From contig JAHHHY010000012.1 of the NCBI GenBank assembly GCA_019359125.1, positions 62,001 to 126,000 on the forward strand: 64,000 bases of DNA, given 5' to 3'. Under the pieces are notes generated by a model. It saw only the letters and a list, made by a program, of their open reading frames with translations. It searched no databases and had not been told where the DNA came from. Shown here in pieces: positions 41,572 to 50,981 of this stretch. Origin of the DNA: Pleurocapsa minor GSE-CHR-MK 17-07R. Lineage in GTDB: Bacteria > Chloroflexota > Anaerolineae > Aggregatilineales > Phototrophicaceae. The position numbers and the translations under genes were made by a program. The stretch's first letter is position 1, and every line of letters begins with the position of its first letter.

Positions 41572-43641
41572 CTATGAAAGCACTCGCCGTAATTCCGTGA
41601 CAAACACCTGTTTGTCATCCCTCGTCTTCTGAAGTATCGCCTGAGTATGCTGTGAAAGGAAATTCACCTGCTCTGGCGTTAGTTCCTGCGCTGTGTACAC
41701 CATCAGCGGCACATCGCGCAGCAGATGATCCGCGCGTATGGTTTCAATCAGGTCGCGCCCGTTGATATCGGGCAGATTCACATCCACGATCATCAGGTCA
41801 GGCCGGTGCTCGTAGGCCAGCTTCAGGCCAGAACGGGAGTCGTTCGCCTCCACAACATGATAGTCGCCGGAGCTCTCGATCATGCGTCGCAACAGCCTGC
41901 GATCGCGCGGCTCGTCATCGATCACCAGCACCCACGCCGGCTCATCCGTCGACGCCGGGCGCGCATCGGCCTGCCCGGAATCGCCCAGCGTGCTGGCGAT
42001 ATGCGCGGCCAGCTGGCTCGTCTCGAAACTGCCCTTCGTCCACACCGAATCGGAATAGCGCGACAGCAGCGCACGATCCGCATCGGTCAGCGACTTGGCC
42101 GACACCACCACCACCGGGATGTGCGCCAGCTCAGGGTCGCCCTTCACGCGTTCCAGCAGCGTGAAACCATCCATAACAGGCATCGTCAGGTCGGTGATGA
42201 TGAGGTCCGGGCGCTGATCACGCGCTTTGGCCAGCGCATCTGCCCCGCTTTGCGCCTCAATCACACGGTACTGCTTGTAGGCGCGCAGCAGCCGGCGAAT
42301 CAGCCGCCGGTCATTCGGATTGTCGTCCACCACCAGAATACTGGTGATCTGTTCATCCAGGTTGTTAAAGGCGGAGCTCAGGCCATCGCCGCCGGTCTGG
42401 ACTGCCGCATGCCCCAGCTCCACGCTCAGCGTGTACTGGTCGCCCAGCACGTGGCTCTCGGCCGGGAAGGTATGGCCGGAACAATTCACCACGACCGTCT
42501 CGCCGGGCGCGACCATGCCCTCGGTAAACATGCGCTCCAGCCCCGCAAACGCGACCGCCGTGGCAGGCTCCACGCTCAGGCCCATCCGGCTGGCCGTGCG
42601 GCGCATCGCCTCAAATGCCTCGCCGTCCGTCACCGAAAACATGGTGCCGCCGGTCTTGAGCACGGCGTTACGCAGCAGCCCGTAGGCAGGGCCCGGGTCG
42701 CCGGTCGCCAGCACATGAATCAGCGTGGTGGGCACCACCGGGTCGGCGCTGGCCTTGTTCGCCTGAAATGCCTGGCTCATCGGCGCGCATCCAGCCACCT
42801 GCACGATGGCCAGCCTGGGCAGCCGGTCGATCAGGCCCATCTGATGCAGCTCGGTGAAGCCTTTCCATACGCCCAGCGGGCCAATGCCCCCGCTGACGGC
42901 CTGCACATACCAGTCCGGGCACTGCCAGGCCGCAGCGCCTGCATCCTCCGACCGCTGCAATCCAAGCTGCTCAGCGATCTCGAATGCCAGCGTCTTCATG
43001 CTTTCCTTGCCGGCAATCGACTTTGCGCCGCGGTCAAAGTGAATGCCCTTGCGCGCTGCAAATTCCGCAGCGACGCGCTTGGTGTCGTCATAGGTGCCGC
43101 TGACACGCACGACTTCCGCGCCGTACAGCGCCGCCTCACGCATTTTCTCGGCGGGCACCTGGCTGGCCATGAACAGCCACAGCCGGATGCCCGCGCGGGC
43201 GCAGTAGGCGGCATAGGCGGCGGCCGCGTTGCCGGTGGAGGCCAGCACGCACTCGCGGATGCCGGCCTTGCGCATGGCAGTGACCGCCACAGCCGCCTGC
43301 CGGTCCTTGAACGAGCTGGTCGGCCCCTGGCGCTCATCCTTCACATAAATCTCGCCCTGTGCGGCATACAGCCGTTCAAGCTGATACGCGCGCAGCAGCG
43401 GGGTGAAGCCCTCCCCCAGCGAAATCTCAGGGTCGGGACCGCTGACGGGCAGCATCTCGTGGTATCGCCACAGGGACTGGGGGCGATGTTGCAGCCCCCG
43501 TCCCCAGACGGTCGCCACGTCCGCGTATGCATAGCTGGCGTCCAGCCAGGCGGAGCCGCATGATTTGCAGCCCGCGCCCATGACCTCATTCGGCTGCACG
43601 GCACCGCATTCCACGCACGTGATTTCACGCAGTGACGTCAT
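41572..43641 (-). CDS. Threonine synthase-like PLP enzyme fused to two receiver domains
   Basis: A 689-residue fusion. Residues 1-~415 are a type II PLP enzyme like threonine synthase: a four-Cys zinc ribbon (Cys9, 12, 25, 28), GEGFTPL (77-83), the PLP lysine in SFKDRQ (Lys112), ASTGNAAAAYAAY (134-146) and the phosphate-binding loop SGGIGPLG (250-257). Threonine synthase turns O-phosphohomoserine into threonine. A short linker leads to receiver 1 (about 433-552; Asp439/440, Asp484, Ser514, Lys536) and receiver 2 (about 570-689; Asp575/576, Asp620, Thr650, Lys672). All phosphorylation residues are present in both. The ATG directly abuts the stop of the histidine kinase gene. No frameshift or internal start separates the parts. 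Confidence 0.9.
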   Translation of the reverse strand: MTSLREITCVECGAVQPNEVMGAGCKSCGSAWLDASYAYADVATVWGRGLQHRPQSLWRYHEMLPVSGPDPEISLGEGFTPLLRAYQLERLYAAQGEIYVKDERQGPTSSFKDRQAAVAVTAMRKAGIRECVLASTGNAAAAYAAYCARAGIRLWLFMASQVPAEKMREAALYGAEVVRVSGTYDDTKRVAAEFAARKGIHFDRGAKSIAGKESMKTLAFEIAEQLGLQRSEDAGAAAWQCPDWYVQAVSGGIGPLGVWKGFTELHQMGLIDRLPRLAIVQVAGCAPMSQAFQANKASADPVVPTTLIHVLATGDPGPAYGLLRNAVLKTGGTMFSVTDGEAFEAMRRTASRMGLSVEPATAVAFAGLERMFTEGMVAPGETVVVNCSGHTFPAESHVLGDQYTLSVELGHAAVQTGGDGLSSAFNNLDEQITSILVVDDNPNDRRLIRRLLRAYKQYRVIEAQSGADALAKARDQRPDLIITDLTMPVMDGFTLLERVKGDPELAHIPVVVVSAKSLTDADRALLSRYSDSVWTKGSFETSQLAAHIASTLGDSGQADARPASTDEPAWVLVIDDEPRDRRLLRRMIESSGDYHVVEANDSRSGLKLAYEHRPDLMIVDVNLPDINGRDLIETIRADHLLRDVPLMVYTAQELTPEQVNFLSQHTQAILQKTRDDKQVFVTELRRVLS

Positions 43642-46600
43642 TTAGTTCTGCGCCAGGTGTGCGGGGCGGATCGGCAGCGTGACGAAAAACTCAGAGCCTT
43701 TGCCGACCTCACTTTGCACCGTGATACTTCCGCCCAGCATTTCTGCAAGACGGCGCGTGATCGCCAGGCCCAGACCGGTGCCGCCCGCGCGGCGCGTCGA
43801 GGTATCGTCCACCTGGCGGAACTGGTCAAAAATCAGCTCCAGATGGGCATTGTCGATGCCGATGCCGGTGTCACGCACCGAGACAAACGCGGTCGCAACG
43901 TCGATACGACCGACGGTCACCGTCACGCTGCCTTTTTCGGTGAACTTGACCGCATTGCCCACCAGATTGGTCAGAATCTGGCGAATACGGATCGGGTCGC
44001 CCAACAGCGGGGGCAGCTTGTCCTGCTCAATCAGCTTCAGTTCCAGATCACGTTCCTTGATGAGGATCGACGCGGTATTCACTGTATCGAGGGCAATCGA
44101 CTTCAGGTCGACTTCAGTGGCATCCATACGCATCTGGCCGGCTTCGATTTTGGCCAGGTCGAGGATGTCATTGATGATCGCCAGCAGATGCTTGCCGCTC
44201 TGGTGAATGATTTCCACGTCCTCAGCCGCATCCGGGGTCAGCTCGCCGTCATCGCCATCCAGGATGACTTCAGAGTAGCCAATGATCGAGTTGAGCGGCG
44301 TGCGCAGCTCATGGCTCATGCTGGCCAGGAACTGCGACTTCAGGCGGTCGACTTCACGGAGGCGGTCCGCCGTCGCACGTTCTGTCTCCAGTGCGAATGT
44401 GACCGAACGCGCATTCTCGATGGCCACACCGATCTGCGCGGCCAGCGTCGATTTGATACGTGCGTCGTTTTCGTTGAAGCGGCCAATCGTCTCGCTCTGC
44501 ACGTCCAGCACGCCGATCAGGCGGTCACCGATGGTGATGGGCACAGCCATTTCAGCACGCGTTTCCGGCAGCAGCGGGTTGGGCAGGAAGTCAGGCGCAG
44601 TCGATACGTCGTTGGCGATAACCACTTCACGGGTGCGGGCAGCAAGGGCAACCAGCGAATGCTCACGCGAGTAGGGAATGCGATGGCCCGCTTCGCGCAT
44701 GCTTTTCCCTGCCACGCCAGCGCCAGCAGCCAGCACCAGGTCGGTGCCTTCGTCATTCAGGAAATAGATATGCGCGTGGTAGAGATTGAAGCGCTCTTTC
44801 GTCAGTTCCACGACCGACTTCAACAGTTCATCCGGATCGAGCACCTGCGTCACTGCATGCGACACGTCGGCCACCGTTTGCAGCTCACGCGCCTGCTTTT
44901 CCAGCACAGCCGCGGACGCGCGTTCTGTCTCCAGCGCATGTGTGACCGAACGTGAGTTTTCAATCGCCACAGCGATCTGCGCGCCCAGCGTCGACTTGAT
45001 ACGCGCGTCATTCTCGTTGAAACGGCCCACTGTCTCGCTCTGCACGTCCAGCACGCCGATCAGGCGGTCACCGATGGTCATCGGCACGGCCATTTCTGCG
45101 CGTGTTTCAGGCAGCAGGGGGTTGGGCAGGAAGTCGGGCGCCGTCGATACGTCGTTGGCGATAACCACTTCGCGGGTACGGGCAGCGCGCGCCACCAGCG
45201 AATGCTCACGCGAGTAAGGAATGTGATGGCCCGCTTCTTTCATCTTCTGGCCAGGCAGACCGGCACCAGCAGCCAGCACCAGGTCGGTGCCGTCTTCATT
45301 CAGGAAATAGATGTGCGCGTGGTACAGGTTGAAGCGTTCTTTGGTCAGATTCACGACCGATTCCAGCAGTTCATCAGGGTCCAGCACCTGCGTGACGGCT
45401 CGCGACACGTCGGCCACCGTTTGCAGCTCACGCGCCTGCTTTTCCAGCGCGGACTGCGCCTGCTTGCGCTCGGTAATGTTCTCGAACGAAATGGCGACGC
45501 TCAGGTTGGGCAGCGGGATTGAGCTGACCAGATAGGTCCCGGCGCCAGACTGCGCATCTTCATAAGGCACCTCGCCGATCGTGACGCCCACGCCAGAGTG
45601 CGCCACCTGCGCGTGAATCCCCGGCAGCGGCGTATCTTTCAGCGGCGGGAATGCTTCCACCAGCAGCCGGTTGACGACATCCTCATTGGGGCGGCCCATG
45701 AAGCGTTCCGCCGCGGGATTGGCCGCCACAATGCGGAAAGAGAACGGATCATTGGCGTCTTCCATGCGGCATACATAGACGCCGATGGGCATACTGGCCA
45801 CCACTTCCGAGTACGTGCGCACTTCCTGGTCTTTGGCGCGCTGCTGCAGACCGATACTGACCTGCACCGCCATGTTCTCGGCCATGTCAATTTCATTTTG
45901 CTGGAAGACATGCTGCTGCGACACAAAATTGAGGAACAGCACGCCATATACGCGACCATCGACTTCCAGCGGCAGCACCATGACCGACTTGATGCCAAGT
46001 GTGTCGATGTAGTAGAACGGGAAATCCGGATAGTCTTTGGCACTGGTCACGGCGACCACGCGCTTCTCGCGCAGTGACTCCAGACCGTGCGGATAAGTAG
46101 TCGCAGGGTCGATGAAGTTGCGGGCCATCTCGTTGGTGATGCCACCGCCGGTGCCCACCAGTCCGTTCCAGTGATCCGTCTCATAGTTGTAACGCGAGAC
46201 GACGCCGCTGTCCGCGCCAAACACGTTCAGGATCAGCTTCAGGGCGCCATCCAGCAGTTGATCACTGCTGGCAGTCGAACGGATCAGCGCCGAGATGGAA
46301 GACAGCGCGCGCTCAAATTCAGCCTGTCGCTGCGAATGAGCGTATTCATTCGCGTTTTGAATGGCTGTCGCCAGCTGGCGGGCCAGCGTCTTCTTCACCA
46401 GAATGTCCGACTCGCCAAACCGACCGCGTTCATCTGACTGCACATCCAGCACGCCAATCAGGCGGTCACCCAGCAGAATCGGCAGCGCATGTTCAGAGCG
46501 GGCATAGGGCAGCATCGGATTGGGTAAATAGCTGGGGTCGCTGGTCAGGTCGGAAATGATAACGCCGTCTTTCGACAGGGCAGCCTGCACAATGACCGAT

Positions 46601-47934
46601 TGGGTGCTTGTCAGGTCCAGCGCATGCCCGTGCGACTTCATGAAAGCGCCGGCCGTGCCTGAACCTGCGGCCAGCACCAGCTTCTTTTCCGCGTCGTCCA
46701 GCAGATACACCTGGGCATGATACAGATCAAAGCCTGTTTTGGTTTCTTCCACGAACAATTCCAGCATTTCATCCAGATCGAGGATGCCTGCCACAGTGGT
46801 GCTGATTTCCGCTACCGTCTGCAGCTTGCGGCGCTGATCTTCAAGCATCCGGTCCAGGTGCAAACGCTCCACTTTGTCGGCAACCAGCTGGCCCACCTGA
46901 CTGAAGACACCTGCATCCGCCTGGCTGAACGCATGCCGATGCGGCGAAATCAGCGTCATCAGGCCGAACCAGCGTCCATCGACTACCAGCGGCGCATAAA
47001 TGGCGCTGTTCAGCGACTGCGCCAGCATGTAGCCGCGCGACTGTTCGTCCAGCAGCGGGTCGGTGGCGATATCGGGAATCACACCAATGCTGTCAGGGCT
47101 CAGCGCGTTCAATACGGGAAGCATGCCTATCGGCAGGTCAGCCAGCGAGGGGTCAAGCGGCTGTGTCGATGCCAGTGTCCTGACGAAAGTTGCCCTTTCG
47201 AAATTGTAGTTTTCAAAGACAGACAGGCTGATGTTTACGTTCTGCTGGGGCAGCACACCGGCCAGACCCTGGATCACTTCTGCTTCGTCGCGGGCCAGAC
47301 CAATTGCCTGCGTCAGCGCGGCCAGCGTCTGGGCTGACTGACGCGCCGCATTCACCTCGGAATAGGCGATAGCATTGTCCAGCGCGACAGCGATCTGGTT
47401 GGCCAGCGCCTGCTTGATGCTGATGTCCAGCGCGTCAAAGCGGTTCACTTCCCTGGCCTGCACGTCCAGCACGCCCAGCAGCTGGCCGGCGGCAATGATC
47501 GGAATTGACATTTCCGCGCGCGTTTCGGGCAGCAGCGGGTTGGGCAGGAAGTTCTCGGCGGCGGCGACGTCATTGGTGACCACCGGCGCCCCCGTGATAG
47601 CGGCCTGCACCACCACGCTATGCTCACGGCTGATGGGGATGCTGTGGCCAGTGGCCTTCATCCGGTCGCCAACCTCGCCCGCGCCCGCTTCCACGCGCAG
47701 TGCTGCAGCGCCTGCATCAAATACATAAATCTGCGCGTGATACAGGTTGAAGCGTTCGCGCACTTCGTTGGTCACACGCTTGAGCAGCGCCGCAGGATCA
47801 CGCTCAGTCGCGACCGCCTGGCTGATCTCCACAATGATCTCAAGCTGCGCTGCACGACGTTCATTAACGTTGTCGCGAGAATTGTCTTTGGCTGGGTATG
47901 TATTCAGGCCCTGCACTAAATCCGTCATTGTCAT
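43642..47934 (-). CDS. Multi-GAF/PAS sensor histidine kinase
   Basis: A soluble sensor kinase of about 1430 residues. Read from the N-terminus there are four GAF-like domains (about 30-195, 205-365, 370-535, 540-705), a PAS-like segment (about 710-840, ending ISFENITERKQAQ), two nearly identical GAF domains (about 845-1025 and 1025-1205), then HisKA with the phospho-acceptor in MSHELRTPLNS and HATPase_c with NLVGNAVKF, DTGIGI and GGTGLGLAI. There are no membrane helices, so signals are internal. ATG 47934 has GGGGAAG at good spacing; ATG 47955 is in frame but its AGGAG is too close. First gene of a five-gene operon ending at 39907. Confidence 0.93.
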   Translation of the reverse strand: MTMTDLVQGLNTYPAKDNSRDNVNERRAAQLEIIVEISQAVATERDPAALLKRVTNEVRERFNLYHAQIYVFDAGAAALRVEAGAGEVGDRMKATGHSIPISREHSVVVQAAITGAPVVTNDVAAAENFLPNPLLPETRAEMSIPIIAAGQLLGVLDVQAREVNRFDALDISIKQALANQIAVALDNAIAYSEVNAARQSAQTLAALTQAIGLARDEAEVIQGLAGVLPQQNVNISLSVFENYNFERATFVRTLASTQPLDPSLADLPIGMLPVLNALSPDSIGVIPDIATDPLLDEQSRGYMLAQSLNSAIYAPLVVDGRWFGLMTLISPHRHAFSQADAGVFSQVGQLVADKVERLHLDRMLEDQRRKLQTVAEISTTVAGILDLDEMLELFVEETKTGFDLYHAQVYLLDDAEKKLVLAAGSGTAGAFMKSHGHALDLTSTQSVIVQAALSKDGVIISDLTSDPSYLPNPMLPYARSEHALPILLGDRLIGVLDVQSDERGRFGESDILVKKTLARQLATAIQNANEYAHSQRQAEFERALSSISALIRSTASSDQLLDGALKLILNVFGADSGVVSRYNYETDHWNGLVGTGGGITNEMARNFIDPATTYPHGLESLREKRVVAVTSAKDYPDFPFYYIDTLGIKSVMVLPLEVDGRVYGVLFLNFVSQQHVFQQNEIDMAENMAVQVSIGLQQRAKDQEVRTYSEVVASMPIGVYVCRMEDANDPFSFRIVAANPAAERFMGRPNEDVVNRLLVEAFPPLKDTPLPGIHAQVAHSGVGVTIGEVPYEDAQSGAGTYLVSSIPLPNLSVAISFENITERKQAQSALEKQARELQTVADVSRAVTQVLDPDELLESVVNLTKERFNLYHAHIYFLNEDGTDLVLAAGAGLPGQKMKEAGHHIPYSREHSLVARAARTREVVIANDVSTAPDFLPNPLLPETRAEMAVPMTIGDRLIGVLDVQSETVGRFNENDARIKSTLGAQIAVAIENSRSVTHALETERASAAVLEKQARELQTVADVSHAVTQVLDPDELLKSVVELTKERFNLYHAHIYFLNDEGTDLVLAAGAGVAGKSMREAGHRIPYSREHSLVALAARTREVVIANDVSTAPDFLPNPLLPETRAEMAVPITIGDRLIGVLDVQSETIGRFNENDARIKSTLAAQIGVAIENARSVTFALETERATADRLREVDRLKSQFLASMSHELRTPLNSIIGYSEVILDGDDGELTPDAAEDVEIIHQSGKHLLAIINDILDLAKIEAGQMRMDATEVDLKSIALDTVNTASILIKERDLELKLIEQDKLPPLLGDPIRIRQILTNLVGNAVKFTEKGSVTVTVGRIDVATAFVSVRDTGIGIDNAHLELIFDQFRQVDDTSTRRAGGTGLGLAITRRLAEMLGGSITVQSEVGKGSEFFVTLPIRPAHLAQN
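44381..45466 (-). repeat. In-frame tandem duplication of a GAF module
   Basis: Two copies of a 543-bp (181-codon) unit, 44381-44923 and 44924-45466, differ at only a small share of residues. Both hold TKERFNLYHAHIYFLN, IPYSREHSL and FLPNPLLPETRAEMAVP. Recent duplication within the kinase gene. Confidence 0.85.
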
Positions 47935-48097
47935 TGCACGCTTCCCCTTTTTCATACACTCCTGCTCGGACCTTCCTGATTACGCACAGGCCCAATGCAG
48001 TGGTGAGTCTGATTCAAACACCAGCGATTGCTTTCATTTTAGGGGGGCAGTGAATGGAAATAGAATAAAGATTAATTACAGCGCGTTATAGAAATAG

Positions 48098-48174
48098 AAT
48101 ATTACATTACGAAATTCAAACTATATTTCCTTCACAAGTTTGGTTTTGAAACAGTAAAACAATAATGTAATATT
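48098..48174. repeat. 12-bp AT-rich inverted repeat between the kinase and GT39 genes
   Basis: AATATTACATTA (48098-48109) is repeated inverted as TAATGTAATATT (48163-48174) with 53 bp between. It lies in an AT-rich 240-bp stretch beyond the GT39 stop and before the kinase promoter. No T-run terminator is seen; operator or mRNA 3' structure are both possible. Confidence 0.5.
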
Positions 48175-50869
48175 AATTCATTAAGGGCACTGATTCCATC
48201 AACATAGCAGAATCGCCCCCATTGGCGGTGCTGGCCCGCTCGAAAGATACGGGGTCATACAGGCCGGCGATCAGCCATACACGGCCGGGCACGGCAAGCG
48301 CGTTATAGCGCAGTTCATGGGCATCCAGGATAATTTCTCCATCTCGCCAGCCGGTTGTAGGGCGTGCGCCAGCGGCTGGCTGGGCGTCGCTCTGCGCCAG
48401 CACCCGGCCAGCCGCATCCAGCATCTGCACAAACACCGTAAGGGGCTGTTCGCTAATAGCTCCGATTCCCCGCCATACGAGCGTGATTCGTGGATTCTCA
48501 GAAACACTCAGCGGGGATTCAAGGCGAAATCCCACCAGCTCGCCCACGCCCGGAAACACGACATTGACTTCGGCGTCCATCGGCGGCAGCACTGTATTGA
48601 TGGGATCGTCGATCACCTCAAGCTCCGCCAGCGTCGCGCCAACCGAGCCAAGCAGGGCATAACGGCCGGGCGGGGCATCAGCCGGCACCAGGAATGTGCG
48701 TACTTCACGCGTGAAGTCATCGTGCTGCGCAATCGCGCTGGAAATCATGACAGAATAATCACGGTCCCGCGCCCGCAGCACGAGTTCCGGCAGTGCGCCC
48801 TGCCCCGCCGCGCCTGACCAGGTCAGCAGCACGGTCACGCGGTCGCCCGGCCTGAATGAGGCCGCCTGCTCAGTCTGGGCGGATATCAGCGTCAGCGGAG
48901 CATCAGTGGGAATCTCGCCCACGTCCGCATGGCCACTCCAGACAGCGCCAGGCACAAGTTCCAGATCACCCAGCACGCTGTCCCGGCCGCGCACGTCGCC
49001 GCCGCGCAGGGTGTAACCGATCGGCATGGCATCCTCGCTGAATACGCGCAGAGCCACGGTGTAACGTCCCGGAGGCGTGCCCGGGGGCAGACGCAGCAGT
49101 ACCCACGCCTCCAGCAGCTCGTCCGGGCGGGCAGACTGGCTGGTGCGCTGGTCCGGCGTGGCGAATACGCCTGTCGCCGTCACGATTTCGCGTCCCGTCT
49201 CGTCGCGCACGACCAGCGCAGCCTTGAGTTCGTCAGCCGTCGGACCGGTGAGCAGCAGCGCGACCGGCACGCACATTGCGCTGTCGGCGGTGCCGGAGAC
49301 CAGACGGCCATATGCGGTCAGTCGGCCGATCAGCCGGTCTGTCCCCAGCACTTCTATAGCTGTATCCACGTTATCGGGCAGGCGCAGCGACGGCTGACGA
49401 AACAGCAGGCTGGTCATGCCGCGCACGCTCGTCTCCACAGGAAGCTCGGTCGTGCCGGAGGCGAGCAGGCATGGCATCATGCCACGATAATCGGCCCGCT
49501 GCGTGTACCACACATTGAGCGCGACATCGCCCGACGCGGGCAGCAGCGGCGCGATTGTTTCCAGTCCGGCACCCTCTGGCAGCGTCACCCGCCGGGCTGT
49601 GGCGCCCTCGCGCTCCCAGTAGTAGGCCAGCTCGTAGCGGTCGGCATACGACCACGCGATCACAGTATCCTCGTCCGAAAGCGTCTCAGCGTAGTGACGG
49701 ACCATAGCGCGCGCGTCATCATGGCCAAACGCATTCTCGTCCCAGCCATACGACATCTGGCCGAAAGCCAGCATCGACAGGGCGATCACGGCCAGCGCAA
49801 AGCGGGCATTTCCGCGGCGCGACCCTCTGGAGCCTGCCAGCAGGCCGAGCACGCCGCCCAGCAGCAATGCGACAAACGGTGCGGCCACCACCAGGTAGCG
49901 GCCGTGGAATTCATTGCCCAGCACCAGCAGCCCCAGCAGAATGCCCGCAGCCCATAACAGCGCGTGCAGACCGGCCCAGGCCAGTCGTCGTGAGCCAAGG
50001 GCCAGCCCACCGATGCACAATACGAACAGCGCCAGCGTCATGGACGCATTTTCTCCGCCCAGCGACAGGCGCTCGAACGGCACGATCCAGAAGGCGGCCC
50101 ATGCCGTCACCAGACCGGCCAGGTCCAGCGAAGTCGTGCTGGTGACGGCGGCATTGGCTTCCGGCAGCAGCAGGAAACGCGTGACGAAATAGGGCGCCCA
50201 GGCCGCCGCGACGACAGCCTGCACCACAAGCCAGATGCGCCAGTCTGGCAGGGACGCACGCCTGCGCATGACCCATGCCAGCACGACGACCGCGTTGACC
50301 CAGACAAACGCGACTGGCCCGGTATTGTGCGCGTACAGCAGGCCCAGCTCGCAGGACGCCAGCAGCCCCCACCACGGCCACCTGCGCCGCGCACGGCCAT
50401 CCAGCAGGCGGGCCAGCGCATAGGCCGCCAGCGAGGCCAGCAGCGCCAGCAGCGTATACATGCGCGCTTCGCGCCCGGCCCACCATAATAAAGGCAGCGC
50501 GACTGCGGCGGCGGCTCCCCACAGCCCGGCCTGTCGACCGGCCAGGCGACGGCCAAGCGCATACGTGACGACGATCGTCAGCAGCGCGCACCATAACGAC
50601 AGCAGGCGCAGGCCGAACTCCGAATTACCGACAAAGCGTGTCGTGATATGCAGAAGCATGTAATACAAAGGGGGATTGGTGGCGTCGGCGTTGGCGGCCT
50701 GCACGATATCCGGCTGTCCGGCGGCATAAGCCGACCAGCCTTCATCAAACCACACACTTTGGCTGCCGATGCGAAAGCTGATCGCAAAACAGGCCACGAG
50801 CAGTATGACGATCAACATGCCGTACGTAACAAGAGACTTACGGCTCGCCTGCATATCGGACAACTTCAT
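48173..50869 (-). CDS. GT39/ArnT-like membrane glycosyltransferase with large C-terminal domain
   Basis: An 898-residue protein. The first ~430 residues carry about eleven hydrophobic helices. The conserved first-loop acidic motif is in SVWFDEGWSAY, and NPPLYYMLLH follows, as in polyprenol-phosphate-sugar-dependent transferases (PMT, ArnT). The C-terminal ~450 residues are soluble and beta-rich, probably extracytoplasmic, with LPPGTPPGRYTVALRVF and DAPPGRYALLGSVG repeats. The donor is likely a polyprenyl-phosphate sugar; the GT2 enzyme at 8.5 kb could supply one. The Shine-Dalgarno before ATG 50869 is weak. Divergent from the FHA gene. Confidence 0.85.
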   Translation of the reverse strand: MKLSDMQASRKSLVTYGMLIVILLVACFAISFRIGSQSVWFDEGWSAYAAGQPDIVQAANADATNPPLYYMLLHITTRFVGNSEFGLRLLSLWCALLTIVVTYALGRRLAGRQAGLWGAAAAVALPLLWWAGREARMYTLLALLASLAAYALARLLDGRARRRWPWWGLLASCELGLLYAHNTGPVAFVWVNAVVVLAWVMRRRASLPDWRIWLVVQAVVAAAWAPYFVTRFLLLPEANAAVTSTTSLDLAGLVTAWAAFWIVPFERLSLGGENASMTLALFVLCIGGLALGSRRLAWAGLHALLWAAGILLGLLVLGNEFHGRYLVVAAPFVALLLGGVLGLLAGSRGSRRGNARFALAVIALSMLAFGQMSYGWDENAFGHDDARAMVRHYAETLSDEDTVIAWSYADRYELAYYWEREGATARRVTLPEGAGLETIAPLLPASGDVALNVWYTQRADYRGMMPCLLASGTTELPVETSVRGMTSLLFRQPSLRLPDNVDTAIEVLGTDRLIGRLTAYGRLVSGTADSAMCVPVALLLTGPTADELKAALVVRDETGREIVTATGVFATPDQRTSQSARPDELLEAWVLLRLPPGTPPGRYTVALRVFSEDAMPIGYTLRGGDVRGRDSVLGDLELVPGAVWSGHADVGEIPTDAPLTLISAQTEQAASFRPGDRVTVLLTWSGAAGQGALPELVLRARDRDYSVMISSAIAQHDDFTREVRTFLVPADAPPGRYALLGSVGATLAELEVIDDPINTVLPPMDAEVNVVFPGVGELVGFRLESPLSVSENPRITLVWRGIGAISEQPLTVFVQMLDAAGRVLAQSDAQPAAGARPTTGWRDGEIILDAHELRYNALAVPGRVWLIAGLYDPVSFERASTANGGDSAMLMESVPLMN

Positions 50870-50900
50870 GAAATGTTCACAATCCTAAATGCTGGAAGTA

Positions 50901-50928
50901 TTGCAGGATGCCGACTTTCCCTTACAAT
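50901..50928 (+). promoter_or_regulatory. Promoter of the FHA-domain gene
   Basis: TTGCAG (50901-50906) and TACAAT (50923-50928) with a 16-bp spacer, about 54 bp before the ATG. Confidence 0.5.
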
Positions 50929-50981
50929 CAGTCTAGGTTACAGAACGCCTTGCCCTTAAGTGTAGGGACATTTTCCACACC

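Noticed and set aside
41725-43563. 612-codon plus-strand open frame opposite the threonine synthase fusion
   Set aside because: Antisense shadow; no motif, and the minus-strand protein has every expected active-site residue.
44381-45466. Mobile element inside the kinase gene
   Set aside because: The repeat is in frame, codes for a GAF domain and has no terminal inverted repeats or transposase.
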